Below, piece after piece: positions 1 through 11,261 of a stretch of DNA of 64,000 nucleotides (position 1 is the stretch's first letter; each line of letters starts with the position of its first letter). The notes under the pieces are model-generated. The model had not been told where the DNA came from. It was given only the letters and a program-made list of their open reading frames with translations, and did no database searches. Source of the stretch: Caprella mutica (lineage: Eukaryota; Arthropoda; Malacostraca; Amphipoda; Caprellidae); NCBI GenBank assembly GCA_947561585.1, contig CANNZV010000434.1, positions 62,001 to 126,000 on the forward strand, read 5' to 3'. A program made the position numbers and the translations under genes.

Positions 1-375
1 TTTAGTGAGTAAAATCATAAGAGTTAAATCTAAGAATAATCTTCGCGCAATGACAAAAATAAACACCCTCACTCTTTGCTCACCTGTTCTTAAACTATGT
101 CCATCAGCTCAAAATTGTTTTTACCTGTTAATAGTACAACAAGAGGCGAAGAAAAAGAGACCAAGATATAGTTTTATCTTCCATTGGCTAACGATTTACA
201 AGTATTGGAAAAAACGGAAACATTTTTGTGGCCCATACTGTATGTGTATCAAATTTCGTAGTTAGTTAGGTTAGGAATAGTTTGGTTACTTTTCCTTCAG
301 ATGATTTAATGACAAAGACAAACCTAATCTACTCAACATATGTAATTTATTATACATATAAAGAAAATAGAGGTA
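1..375. other. AT-rich flank, no gene seen
   Basis: The open frames here are short, without recognisable domains, and I regard them as chance. The sequence ends at the TA target of the Tc1 element. Confidence 0.6.
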
Positions 376-377
376 TA

Positions 378-2027
378 CAGTAGCGAGCAAAAAGATCAGA
401 ACGATAGTTCTAATGAGAGAAAATCTTCCATAACAAGCTTCATGGAGCCTATAAAACCTCAAAATTGTAAGAATTTTTTCTTGACTCAATGGGTAATGAA
501 ATGGGAAACGTGTTTTCTGATACTACCAGTTATTCACATTTTTTAACTCAATTAACAAAACAAAATCCGAAATTTGAGTGATCAAAAACATCAGAACGAT
601 GAATAAAATCAATTTATATAGTATTTTATAGGGAGTTGAAGCAAATTTTTAGGGTGAATATTATACTAACAATTCCCTAGTGTTATTTAGTCAGTTTGCA
701 ACCGGCTCTTATACTGTTTACATGCCTAAAAACGCTGTAACATCATTAGAACTTAAAGAACTGATAGTGAAGTTACGTAATGAGGATAAGCATTCAATTG
801 GTGACATTGCCAACATTGTGAAGAAGTCAAAGATTGTTATTCATGGTATTTTGAAGAAATTTGATGAAACTGGTTCATGTGAAGCAAAGAAACCACCTGG
901 CAGACCTAGGAAAACTACTTCAAGAGAGGATAGATTCATTACACTTCAAGCTATGAAAGATAGATTTACCACAGCAGCTGACATTGCAAATAAGGTTAAA
1001 GATAATTTAGGTGTCAATGTTTCGAGACATAAAGTTTCACGAAGACTATATGAACAACGTTTGATGGCTAGAACCCCTTCTACAAAACCTTTCATATCTA
1101 AGAAGAATCAACTAGCACGAAAGAAATTCGCTATTGAACACGTCACATGGACCGAGAATCAATGGAATTGTGTCTATTTCAGTGATGAGTCAAAGTTCAA
1201 TTTGTTTGGTTCTGATGGGAAGCGGTATGTGAGACGCAGTGTCACGGAAAGATATTATCCAAAGTGCATCAAACGTAGCGTAAAGTTTGGAGGAGGAAGT
1301 GTGATGGTGTTTGGCATGATATCAGCTGCTGGTCCTGGACCTCTTGTTAGGTTACATGGGCGAAATAATGCAGCAGCTTACAAGGAAATGCTAAGGCAGC
1401 ATGTTTTGCCTACTTTAAGGTCTGCTGCTAACCAGCCAGCAATATTTATGCAAGATAACGCACCGTGCCACACAGCAAAATCTATCAAGACCTTTTTTAC
1501 CGAGGAGAACCTTACTGTAATGGATTGGCCGGCACAAAGCTCAGACATGAATCCAATTGAGAATGTTTGAAGTTATTAAATGAACGAAGTAAGAATAGGA
1601 ATCCAAGTAATGTCGATGAATTGTGGACTTATCTAAAAGAGGAATGGGAAAAAATATCAGTCGATGAATGCAGCACTCTAATTAACTCTTGTGGCAGGAG
1701 ATGTCAAGCTGTCATTGATAGTAATGGTCTACATACAAAGTACTAATGAATGTGCAGCATTGTGTTACATTTTAAATAATTTATCCAGTTAAATTTATGA
1801 TTTTGTTGTTGTTCTGATGTTTATGATCACTCAAATTACAGATTTGGTTTTGTTAATTGTGTTAAAAATTGTGAATAAATTGTTTGTTCAGAAAACCAGT
1901 TTCCCATTTCATTACCCATTGAGTCTAAAAATTGTTTTGAAAATTTTAAGGTTTAGGCTCCACGAAGCTTGTTATGGAGGATTTTCTCTCATTAGAGCAA
2001 TCGTTCTGATCTTTTTGCTCGCTACTG
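378..2027 (+). mobile_element. Tc1-family DNA transposon, nearly complete
   Basis: A 1650-bp element starts CAGTAGCGAGC, ends with its inverse, and is flanked by TA on both sides (376-377 and 2028-2029), the Tc1/mariner target duplication. The inverted repeats are about 220 bp (378-600 against ~1805-2027), roughly 85% identical by eye. Each arm contains the motif ATCAGAACGAT twice, at the outer end (~395-405) and at the inner end (~590-600), with mirrored copies near 2001-2010 and 1810-1820. This is the IR/DR architecture of two transposase-binding sites per arm. It encloses one transposase gene with one frameshift. Good TIR conservation and the single lesion suggest a fairly recent insertion. 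Confidence 0.93.
722..1746 (+). pseudogene. Tc1-like DD34E transposase, one frameshift
   Basis: The enzyme would bind the element's inverted repeats and cut and paste it. The ATG at 722 gives about 341 codons, the usual Tc1 length; an upstream in-frame ATG at 680 is less typical. In order: an N-terminal helix-turn-helix region (roughly residues 10-110, containing the GRPRKTT motif between the two HTH units), then the DDE domain. The three acidic residues lie in YFSDESKFN, FMQDNAPCH and NPIENV, with 34 residues between the second D and the E, the DD34E signature of Tc1. The frame closes at 1568-1570 (TGA) because one G is missing from an expected TGG; the remaining ~58 codons continue in the next frame to a stop at 1744-1746. 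Inactive as it stands. Confidence 0.92.
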
Positions 2028-2040
2028 TATATATATGAAT

Positions 2041-2196
2041 TGCGTTAACATACAGGTATTATGTTAATATAAAGAAAATAAACGTATTTATATATCACCT
2101 AATATGATGAAATGAAGTGAAAAATGGGGGGACTATGTACACATTGAACAGCAGCAGTGATTCTTAGAGAATGAAACTTATTTTATATATAACAAT
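2041..2196. other. Short AT-rich spacer
   Basis: Lies between the Tc1 element and the coiled-coil ORF. No canonical AATAAA is visible on the minus strand for that ORF. Confidence 0.5.
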
Positions 2197-2670
2197 CTAC
2201 ATAATCAAAAAATATAAATAAGCAACGTTTCTCTCACTATTGGTTATTCCCTCAAGCTCCTTCGCGACATATTCCGGTGTTTCTCCAGTCATCCCCTCAT
2301 CAAATCTATTCAGATTTTTTAATTCCTCCAGGATCATAATCCTCGCTTTGATATCTTGAATTTCAGCTGATACAGTATTAGAAACATCAGCTTCTCTATC
2401 CTGTTTCTTTAGAAGTTCTAGGCTCTGTTCCATCTGATCTTGCGAACTGAAAAGCCTAGCAAACTTCTCACTTGAGTCTTGAGAAGCGGCCAACAGAGCC
2501 CTTTGAATTCTTCTAAACCCTTCCGCATTTATGGCCACCATACTTTGCACTTCCTGCCGCTGCTTTCTTTCCCGGTTCAACTCCATTCTAAGTTTGGAAA
2601 TCTCTTGCAAGAGATTGAGTCCAAGTTCCTGTTGTGTAGAATTTATGAAAACAACGGCGTGCGACCACAA
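2197..2670 (-). CDS. Coiled-coil ORF, possible host 3' exon
   Basis: I do not recognise this protein. It reads 157 codons, richer in charged residues (E, K, R, Q) than the flanking sequence and less AT-biased than its surroundings, which argues for real coding. Two heptad-like stretches (about residues 18-45 and 80-115, for example LLQEISKLRMELNRER) suggest coiled coils. On the minus strand a pyrimidine-rich tract ending in CACAACAG at ~2634 could be a splice acceptor, so the first ~12 codons may be intronic and the entry may be the last exon of a gene extending to higher coordinates. No transposase or RT motif is present. It may equally be a fragment of a retrotransposed gene. Confidence 0.4.
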   Translation of the reverse strand: MWSHAVVFINSTQQELGLNLLQEISKLRMELNRERKQRQEVQSMVAINAEGFRRIQRALLAASQDSSEKFARLFSSQDQMEQSLELLKKQDREADVSNTVSAEIQDIKARIMILEELKNLNRFDEGMTGETPEYVAKELEGITNSERNVAYLYFLIM

Positions 2671-2689
2671 TACAAGACTGATCTGTAAT

Positions 2690-3575
2690 ATTAAAAAGTT
2701 TATGAAAAAATCAGTTTGGTTTTAAATATTCTGTATTCATTATTCTGTATTTGGCGATTTTTTTCTTTATTACAGCTCCTCAACCAGCTAGAAATTATAC
2801 TTTTCATCAAACTTTATGAGACGACCTCTTTATAATTTAACCGATGCACATTCGATTATCCAAATCACCAGTGACTAGGTCACTAGTATATAAATAGGCT
2901 TACGCTGCGTAGGGGGCTAGGGGAACGAAAATCCAGCCTTGCACCGTATTGCTATAAATCAAATGATGCATAGAAAATTTTTATTCGGTACTTGAATTTA
3001 TTGTAATTTCGAATTTTATGAACAGATTAGAACTGAGAAGTTTCAAATTGTCAACACTGTAAGTGGTTCTACGTTACACTATAATATTATAAATGCTACG
3101 TGCTCTCTATTCATTACAAAAATAAGAAATTGAATAATTTAATCATAATCATGTTCAACTTACATGATTTCTTTTTATCTTCGCAAATTTTGGAAGGTTT
3201 TACAGGTTGACCCACAATTAATATATATATTGTATTTATAAGTAGACTTACAAGTAAAATTAAAACTATGATTTTTTTTACATGCATCTTGCATTTATCG
3301 TTAGATAGAATTAAATAAAATTTCCAACACAAATAGAAGAAACACAGATATTAATTATTAATAGAATAACGTTTAAAGAACCAAATTAACCCCTGTAAAT
3401 TTGCAAGTTAAATATTACATATTGAGTCAATTACAGTGATCTTCAGTGTTGCATACGTACAATTTTAAGCAATAACGGTGGTAGAATAGAGAGAGACACA
3501 TATAAATTAATTTTTCGTTATTTCTCTACTTAAAATTTAATATTAATTTTAGAATGATTCAAATTTGAGTTCACT
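2690..3575. other. AT-rich DNA, nothing recognised
   Basis: I see no domain-bearing ORF, no inverted-repeat boundaries and no RNA gene in this stretch. Confidence 0.5.
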
Positions 3576-3584
3576 TTTTTGTGG

Positions 3585-3795
3585 GTGGACATTTATTAAT
3601 TTGTAATCTTATTCGCATAACTCGAAGAAAAATATTGAACCAAATTGCATGAAATTTGGTGGATCAAATTATTGGTCATTATCCAAGAACCATTTCATTA
3701 GATTTTGTGAGCGAACTGTTCAAAGGTCAAGATTAGATGGTCAAGTTCATTTATGGCGAAGGTTTGCGCATTATACGAATGCCCGTTATCTGAAA
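3585..3795 (-). repeat. Dispersed repeat, fragment related to 23060-23608
   Basis: In reverse complement this segment reads through the same landmarks as the repeat at 23060-23608: a start near GGGCATTCGTATAATGCGC, then CTTCGCC, CTTGACCTTTGA, CACCAAATTTCATGCAATTT and a final GAGTTATGCGAATAA followed by an A/T-rich ATAAAT run. It is shorter, with about one internal unit. The short tandem run at its end resembles 3' tails of RTE-type non-LTR elements; this is inference. Confidence 0.6.
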
Positions 3796-3799
3796 TAAA

Positions 3800-4518
3800 A
3801 TTATTTAATTAAAATATTTAGGGTGCGGTTTGTTAGGGAGAAAAACGTCGGGGTGAGGATTGTACACTGTACAGGTGATCGGAAAATTTTAATTCACGTT
3901 TTGAATCAAGTTCATTATCCTCACAACCTGTCAAATTAATTTGTTTCAAAAGAGATCGACTATAAATAGATTTATTTCTACATTCATAAATTATGTTATA
4001 CTATACTAACCGTCACAGTGATCCATTTCATCGTTCTAGCAAACAATTCAATGAGAAATCAAAAATATCGACTACTTTCTGAAGTATGTCAAGAGACTGA
4101 CAGACAAAGTGCTTCTATCTCCCCATCATCCTTATCTACTCTGTCCTTCTGTATCTCGAGTACCTAATCTATCTCTATGGTTGACAAGGTATGCGACTTC
4201 TTCAAATATACCTACTGCAAACAGAAAACTTTCAATGTAAATGCCAAACGTTTTTTTTTATAAACAAATACAAAAAAGAAAATTGTAAAATAAAAAGGAT
4301 CAAAGGTGTAATTGCACAGACATACTTTATAAATAAAAGTATTATAATAAATATAAAAAGTCCATAGTAAACAAATCATAAAATAATATTTGTTAAGAAT
4401 AAAAACATATTGCTATAATAATATTTGATACTCAAAAAAATTCTTTTGATAATGAAAATTTAAGATTTTCAGTATAAGGTATATGAAAGAAATTCTCGGA
4501 TTTTCATTTTTATTGTTA
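3800..4518. other. AT-rich DNA, nothing recognised
   Basis: No gene or element boundary seen before the pogo-like element begins. Confidence 0.5.
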
Positions 4519-4520
4519 TA

Positions 4521-6212
4521 CAGGCAGGCCTCGCTTTAAGTACAACTCACTTTAACAAAAGTGGTACTTATTTCGAGTCATGTTTCGAAATAAGAACCGT
4601 TCGTAGACATAGAAAACGGAGTTGGTTCGAAAATTCAACATGTCCAATTTTAGGGAAAGTTCCATATTTTCGAACACGTGAAAATCTTTAAATAATAATC
4701 ATTATTTAATTTTGTTTCAATTCGTACCCATGATACCAATTAGAATGGAAGTTAAGTAATAATTATATTTTTTTTCTGACATGTCCGAAAATAACTTGGA
4801 ACTCAGTATCCAACTACAAAAAAATTTCCAAGTGCATAAAATTGCTGTTTGTTAAATGTAGTACAATAATTATAGAAATCTAAGTATCTTTTAATTACTC
4901 AACTATACTGAGTGAGAGTTAAGCTATGGATGGATTTTAAAACATTTAATAAATGCACGACTTTGAACGTTTTCATCACAGTCACAAACAATGAAAGACT
5001 GTATATTATTAATGGTTCTAGGTAAATTCCCTCGCGGAAAGTTCCACCAGGTAAGTTCCACTACGGAATATTTCTAAGCCGGAAAATTCCACCGCATAAT
5101 AATGGAATTTTTTTTGTGGTAATCGAACAACATTTTTTTAGGTTAAAAGTTAAGAAATTATAAGAATATGTTATTTCAAGTCAAGACCTAAAAGATAAGT
5201 TAAGGCGAACATACGAAATAATAGATAGATCAGACAATCGTTTAAATATGAATAAATTAAATTTATAATAATATTTAAATCGTGTAAATTCATCAATAAA
5301 GGTCCGCTGCTCCAAGTTTCCCAGTTAGATTCCGTTTGATTCTCCTTAATATATTTGTTGAAACTGAAATTAAGGATAATATTTTGTTTGTAACATAAAT
5401 TTTATTTTATACCTATTATCTATCACCCAAGTGTTTAAATTACCAATATACAGTATATTTCAATTTGAATAAGCGACGATAAAATGTTTAATTATTATCA
5501 ATATAATTTAATAAATAAAAAAAAACAGAAAATTTTCAAAGTGGAAGAATTACAAAATAAAGTTTAAATATGATGCGTTTCAACTGAATTTTGAATATAA
5601 AGTTAAGCAGGTAAATTGCGATACATTAGCTAGCTTCGATCTGAAACCACAGACGTACACACGAATAAAAATCGTAACTTCTAAACTCATAAAGATATAT
5701 AAATCATAACACATAAAGAGTTTCTTTATCTAAGAAAAATCTTAATACAAATTCGGATAAATTTAAATTGACTCTAAAGAAATGACACCAACAACTTGCT
5801 TGTCATATTGCTGCTTAATATTAACCTTTTCAATAATGAATATAAACCTAACAAAACTTTATTATTGTGTCAAATATTAAAATCTGAGTGTTTCTATTGA
5901 TAGAATCAAGAACGTAAATTTAGCAGTGTTATACACTGTTTAATTTATTCAAAATGGTGGATTTTTCCACATCTGGCATTTAACGCCGGTGGAACTTTCC
6001 TCGGTAGAATTTACCGGCCACGATTATTAATATGCTTATATACGTAGTACTCTAATAACTCTAAAACAAATTTTCTTTCTATAACTCATAGAAAATGAAG
6101 TATATAATCAAGGAGTGACAATGATAAATTTCTTGTTACTTTTATTCGTTTTAGTTACAGTTTGGTAACTAAACTGAGTCGTGATTTGGTCACTAAAGCG
6201 AGGGGATGCCTG
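4521..6212. mobile_element. Non-autonomous pogo/Tigger-like element
   Basis: Termini are CAGGCAGGCCTCGCTTTA and the inverse of CAGGCATCCCCTCGCTTTAG, flanked by TA (4519-4520 and 6213-6214). CAGGCATACCTCG-like starts and a TA target are characteristic of pogo/Tigger elements. No transposase frame is left. A second element (5014-6022) interrupts it; without that the element would be about 674 bp. Confidence 0.82.
5014..6022. mobile_element. Nested element with 9-bp TSD (MULE-like?)
   Basis: The flanks are an exact 9-bp duplication, ATTATTAAT (5005-5013 and 6023-6031). The ends are imperfect inverted repeats sharing GGTAAATTC and GAGGAAAGTTCCACC-like blocks (5021-5046 against ~5987-6016). A 9-bp TSD is the usual Mutator/MULE length, but with no coding capacity the superfamily is inferred. 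It lies inside the pogo-like element and is therefore the younger of the two. Confidence 0.75.
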
Positions 6213-6719
6213 TATATACCTAGAAAGTAGGTATATTGAAAAGTTCAAATCTGATGTACTTCAAGCAGGCTGAACTAGCTTATCTTATTGATTCCTTTAT
6301 TATGGTGATTGTGCCAGTAATCGGAATAGCAGACACATTAAGTATAATTTTCGATATAAAATATAAAGCTTATTAAGCTAAACTAAATTATTAGGAACAA
6401 ACTATTCTATTTGATTAGTAACCCTTTCTAATCATTTCACCACACATGTTAACAGGTAGCTTCCAATCGTAGTTGATAAGTCAAGTTATCGGTCAGTTCG
6501 TCGTATTTTTCGTAAGAGAATGTTTCCTCTTTGAAACTCCTGAGTGTGTTTCAGTAACTTTTAATGTAACAGATGTATGTTTTTCTAGATGTACAATTTA
6601 CGATCTATCATTGTATTTAAAAATCTAAACAAATAAATACTTACTTTTTATTTAAAATGGTAGTCCGATCACTAGATTATCAGAACATCTAATTTTAATG
6701 TTCGGACAGACTGGCCGAT
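6213..6719. other. AT-rich DNA, nothing recognised
   Basis: No coding or repeat structure that I can support. Confidence 0.45.
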
Positions 6720-6722
6720 TAA

Positions 6723-6883
6723 AGGCTGCTTCACACATGTCAGTGACTTAAGAGTCCGTAAAATAATATATCGTTACTTTAATTTCCATGGACATATTCA
6801 CACAGTACCGGCTCTTCGCAGTGATAAAAAAAATCACTGACCGGAGACGTCCCGGCCGAATCCCTGAATGTGTGAAGCAGCCT
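6723..6883. mobile_element. 161-bp PIF/Harbinger-type MITE
   Basis: Perfect terminal inverted repeats AGGCTGCTTCACACAT / ATGTGTGAAGCAGCCT flanked by TAA on both sides (6720-6722, 6884-6886). A 3-bp TAA/TTA duplication is the hallmark of PIF/Harbinger. No coding capacity. Confidence 0.85.
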
Positions 6884-6886
6884 TAA

Positions 6887-7570
6887 ACAGGGCATACCTC
6901 CATCCACCCACCTTGACGATTACTGGAAAAACTTCCCGTCATGCGTCCGATAACAAACTGGTATTTTAACTCCTTAATTTAGATCGTTGAATTGGCCGAT
7001 AACATAAATTAATAAATTTTGATATAGTTATGCTTGTATATTCTTCGAATAAAATACGCTATTACATATGATAGCAAGATATGATAATACTTCAACGTCA
7101 AATATATAGATATTTTACATAATAATAGCCACTTATTTAGTTTCACGTGTGAATTGTATATGGCGTATGCCCTATAACTAAAATACGTAAAATTCCATCA
7201 GAATGATTGTAATAAACAGAAAACAGGTATTATTCAGTAAATTATAGACGGTAACATTTAGCCTTTAGGTTGACTTCCTCTCCAGGTTGTGACGTCAATT
7301 ATAGCGACTAGAATGTTCCGAAGATAGGACATTCGAATATGTCCCTTTTTAAACTCAAACAAAATAACTGTTAAGAAGCCGAAAATTACTTAGGAACCAT
7401 TTCAATGAAAATTTCAAATTAATTTTTATCAATAAATAAAATGTGTTATAGTTATTATTATAAGAAAACTAAGATATCTGTAAATAAAAAGACATGAAAT
7501 GCATGGCAATTACGGTTTTGTTATTATTTAAAATAGTTACCCCTTATTTTAGAGGTTACTATTCAGTAGT
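6887..7570. other. AT-rich DNA, nothing recognised
   Basis: No supported feature apart from the approach to the family G fragment. Confidence 0.45.
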
Positions 7571-7576
7571 CCGACA

Positions 7577-7716
7577 CTTTTTGTAGTTTATTACCAATTT
7601 AACATAAAATATATGTATATAAGAGAGCGTGCCGCCCCCCGAACCCCCCTGATAGGTCATTAAACAATAATGAAGTGTGCAGTATAACAAACTAGCGTAT
7701 ACAACAAACTACATTA
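7577..7716 (+). repeat. Family G MITE, internal fragment
   Basis: Shares the core of the C/G-run family: TTTTGTAGTT, ATATATGTATAT, the GC palindrome GTGCCGCCCCCCGAACCCCCC, then GGTCATTAAACAATAATGAAG and ACAACAAACTACATTA. Both C/G-run termini are missing. Confidence 0.8.
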
Positions 7717-7904
7717 AATGATGAAATCAAGTGAGGGATTGCATCGTAAATTACTGATAGAAATAAAGTAAAATAAAAGAGTAATAAAAAATGAAAGAGA
7801 TGAAAATTATTTTATTATTTAGATTAGTTATTGAGTATACCTATTTAAACACATTTTTCATTTTAATCAAGAAAGAAAATTAAAAATAACACAGAAAGAT
7901 GGAA

Positions 7905-9411
7905 CTGTCGGGCTTTAAGAAAGCATTCGATTCGGTGGATCACGAAATACTTTTGGGGAAGCTGTCTCATAACGGTATTAGGTTGCTAATGATTGGTTCC
8001 GTTCCTATCTTACCAATAGGAAACAATACGTACAAAGTAATGGTATGACTTCTTCACTTGAACCCATTACTCATTCTGTGCCTCAAGGTAGCAATCTGGG
8101 TCCTCTCCTGTTCAATGTATTTATTAATGACTTTTCAAATTGTACTAATTTCTTTAATTTCTTGCTTTTTGCCGATGATTCAACTATAAGTTGTAAATTT
8201 TCTAAGCGAAATATTGATAGTGTGGTTGGTAGTATTAATACTCAATTGATGTGTATTGATAAGCGGTTGCATTCAAATAAAATTATGATAAACTAGTAAA
8301 ACGAAATATATATTATATTCATGTAGAGGAAGTATTTCTTTCGATGCTCCAATAATGATCGGCAATTCAATAATTCGGCAAACTAATAATGTGAAGTTTT
8401 TAGGTGTGTTTTTGGATGAGAATTTAACTTTTAGGGATCAGGGGGCACATTCCATGTAAAATTTCTCGCAATTTAGGCATATTATATAGGATCAGAAATT
8501 ATGTGCCAGCTCCTGTTCTTAAGTCTTTATATTATAGCTTTATACATCCATATATTTCTTATGCTATGGAGGTTTGGTACCATGCCCCAAAATACATATC
8601 TAATCAGATCAAAGTTTTACAAAAACGAGCAGTCGATCAATACATGATTTAGAACATAATGAACATACTTTTGATTATTTCAAGCAAATGAAGTTGTTGC
8701 CCATAGAGAACCTTTTTAAAATGAAAATAGCCCTACATATGTTCAAAACAATCAATTTAGATAATTATGACTCTTTTTTATTTAATAGACTTTCAACTTC
8801 TAGGAACAGTAATCTTTTAATAATACCCTTTTGCACCAGAGAAAAAACTGAACATTCGATGACACAGGTACCACAATCTACAATAGTTTGCCAGACAATC
8901 TGAAAGATCAATCTCTTCACTCATTCAAAGTGAAGTTGAAAAAGGTTTTACATGACAATGTTTTTTATAATTAGAATCACATACATCAATAGTAAATATA
9001 TATATATATATGTATTTTTTCAGTTTGAACTATTAAATTATACAGTTATACTATTAAGTAGGCTTCATTTATATCTATTGCATTAATTTCTATATATTTT
9101 GTTAATTTCATTACATTTCTGTTAATTTCTATGTTTTCCTCATCTCTATGTATTATTATTTTTTGTTCTGAATATGAATTTATATTATATAGTTTTTTTT
9201 ATGATTTCAATGAATGATTTCTTTGGTGTTTTTCATTGTTCTTAATTCTTGTTTTTTTTTGTCACATTTTTCATTTGTACTATTTTATTTCCGAAATTTA
9301 CTGTATCAAGAAATTTACTGTTTTTTATGTTTAATTAGGATACCTTCGAAGCTATTAGCTTATTAGGTCATGAGTCATTCGTCATCAAATGACAATAAAA
9401 AAAAAAAAAAA
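7905..9411 (+). pseudogene. 5'-truncated non-LTR retrotransposon (CR1/Jockey-like RT)
   Basis: The sequence enters inside the reverse transcriptase domain (KKAFDSVDHEILL near 7917) and continues through the palm motif SVPQGSNLGPLLFNVFINDF (~8075-8135) and the catalytic box FADDS (~8168-8182). After a stop at ~8294 further RT and thumb sequence (VKFLGVFLDENLTF, YIRNYVPAPVLKSLYYSFIHPYISYAMEVW in other frames) follows, down to about 8900. Several frameshifts and stops make it non-functional. It ends in a poly(A) run at 9397-9411. 5' truncation plus a poly(A) tail is the classic result of target-primed reverse transcription. No endonuclease or ORF1 remains, so the clade cannot be fixed by eye. 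Confidence 0.85.
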
Positions 9412-9690
9412 TGGGGCGTCGAATAAATCCCCATTTCAGAACTATTCTAATCAAAGAAAAATTTAGAGGCTGCTTGCTGGATAACTAAATTAATAAATAT
9501 TACTGAATACCTATTTAAGAAATGAACAAGTATCGATTGTCAATTTTGAAACACCTGAATATAATCAATGTATACTAGGCAGACGAATCAAAAATATATG
9601 ATAAACCTTATATTTTAAAGTAGCCGTTGATTCTTAAACCAGGTAATTTACTCTTGCACGTAGAAGGTGGCAGTTGTAGGAGTTTTAGGG
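9412..9690. other. AT-rich spacer
   Basis: No feature supported. Confidence 0.4.
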
Positions 9691-9699
9691 TACTGTTAC

Positions 9700-11253
9700 T
9701 ATGCATGCGTATTCAAGCGATTTTTCGCACTGAGGACTTCTGATGAAAATCAAATTCATACTTTCCAATAGGAGTGGTTACAGTGTCAGCGATTTAGTCG
9801 TTAGAATACGTACGAAGTCGTCAGAACAACTTCAGAATTCAAATGAGTTTGATTTTTTCATGCGACTAGCGACAGATTCGGTCATTTATATGTATAATTC
9901 TCTTACTTTCGATTACTGTTACTGTTTTCCATGTGTTTTAGAAATATATTATTAGATACTATCAGGAGTAATACAGACATTATTTAATTATATACAATAT
10001 ATATTTGTTTATATAAAGGATTGAATTAGTTGTTCCTGTGTACAATTTTTTCAATAAAATTGAATATCCGTATAGTTATACAAAAAAATTTCCTTATTTT
10101 TCTATTTAGGTATTTCAAAAATTGAGCGCAGTGAAAATAATAATCAAATTAGCGTCGTGTCTATTATTTCAGAAGCACTCAGGTAGGAGTTCAATTCCTC
10201 CCGAACATTACCTCAAAAACATAGTTTAGATCCCAATATTAATTAGACAGAAACATACTGACGATCAGAAATCGCGTACAGTGTAACCATCTCGCAATGA
10301 CGATATCGTCAGTGCGAAAAATTGCTTGAATACGCATCCATAGTAACCGTACCATTATGGTATGGTCTGATGAAATCGGGTGAAAATCAAATTCATGCTT
10401 TCCAATGGAAGTGGTTACAGCGGCAGCGATTTGGTCGTCAGAATACGTATGATGTCGTCAAATCAACTTCAGCGTTCAAATGAGTTTGATTTTTTCATGC
10501 GACTAGCGACAGATTCGGTCACTTTTGTGTATAATTCTCTTAAACTTTCGATTGCTGTTACTGTTTACCCATGCGTTCAAGAGATATATTATATATACTA
10601 CCTACCTATCAGGAGTAATACAGATATTATTTAGTTATACAGGGTTGTCCGACACTTTTGTTGCCAAACTTTACCATAAGGTTGCATTCGTCGAAATAAA
10701 CACTTTTAAAATGCTTAGTTAAAGAGTTACAAGGTTAGGAAAGTAGTATCTGTACCTTTTATTATTATTAGTTGACGTCATTCTTTTAATGTTGCGATAA
10801 GAAACAAAACATTTTTAACAGTAATTATTAGGAGCACAAGAAACTTCTTAATCTTAAATTAAGTTACATGTTTACAAAATGTGTTCGAACTGCCTCCCAT
10901 TTCTTCTGTAATTTTTGTGTTTAATTCTCTTACTTTCGATTGCTGTTACTGTTTACCATGCGTTTTGGAGATATATTATTTGATACTATCAGGAATAATA
11001 CAGATACTATTTAACTATTTATATATTTGTTTATATGAATGATTGAATTGGTTTTTACTCTGTACAATTTTTATCAATAAAATTGAATATCATTGAAATT
11101 TTTTTCATTTTCTTCTATTTAGGTATTTCAAAAATTTAGTGTATTGAAAATAATAATCAAATTAGCGTCGCGTCTATTATTTCAGAGGCACACAGGTAGG
11201 ATTTTAATTCCTCCCGAACATTATATCAATTAAACATAGTTTAGACCATAATA
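9700..11253 (+). repeat. Locally duplicated ~640-bp repeat unit, about 2.5 copies
   Basis: The block from about 9700 to 10330 (landmarks GAATACGCAT/GTATTCAAGC, GAAAATCAAATTCAT, GAGTTTGATTTTTTCATGCG, ACAGATTCGGTCA, CTATTATTTCAGA) is repeated from ~10330. The second copy is interrupted at about 10640-10915, after which the repeat resumes at an overlapping point. The third portion runs into the TTAA target at 11254. The right-hand continuation of the interrupted copy reappears at 32876-32940, beyond the large TTAA-flanked structure. Confidence 0.75.
10640..10915 (+). mobile_element. Insertion resembling the end of a TACAGGG-type DNA transposon
   Basis: Starts TACAGGGTTGTCCGACAC and interrupts the local repeat, which resumes at ~10916. 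TACAGGGTGTCC-type ends occur on a widespread arthropod Tc1/mariner-related group; a matching end, GGGATACCCTGTATA, closes the transposase fragment at 49830-50393. No coding sequence is visible and I cannot define a TSD. Confidence 0.4.
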
Positions 11254-11261
11254 TTAACCCA

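Noticed and set aside
1817..2038. 73-codon frame at the right end of the Tc1 element and its minus-strand partner at 286-489
   Set aside because: Both are translations of the two inverted-repeat arms, hence similar to each other; not genes.
10175..10205. B-box-like GTAGGAGTTCAATTCCTCCCG, repeated at 11195-11220, suggesting a tRNA or SINE promoter
   Set aside because: The T-arm-like stem is present but no matching acceptor, D-arm or anticodon arm, and no A box at the right distance. It is simply part of the locally duplicated repeat.
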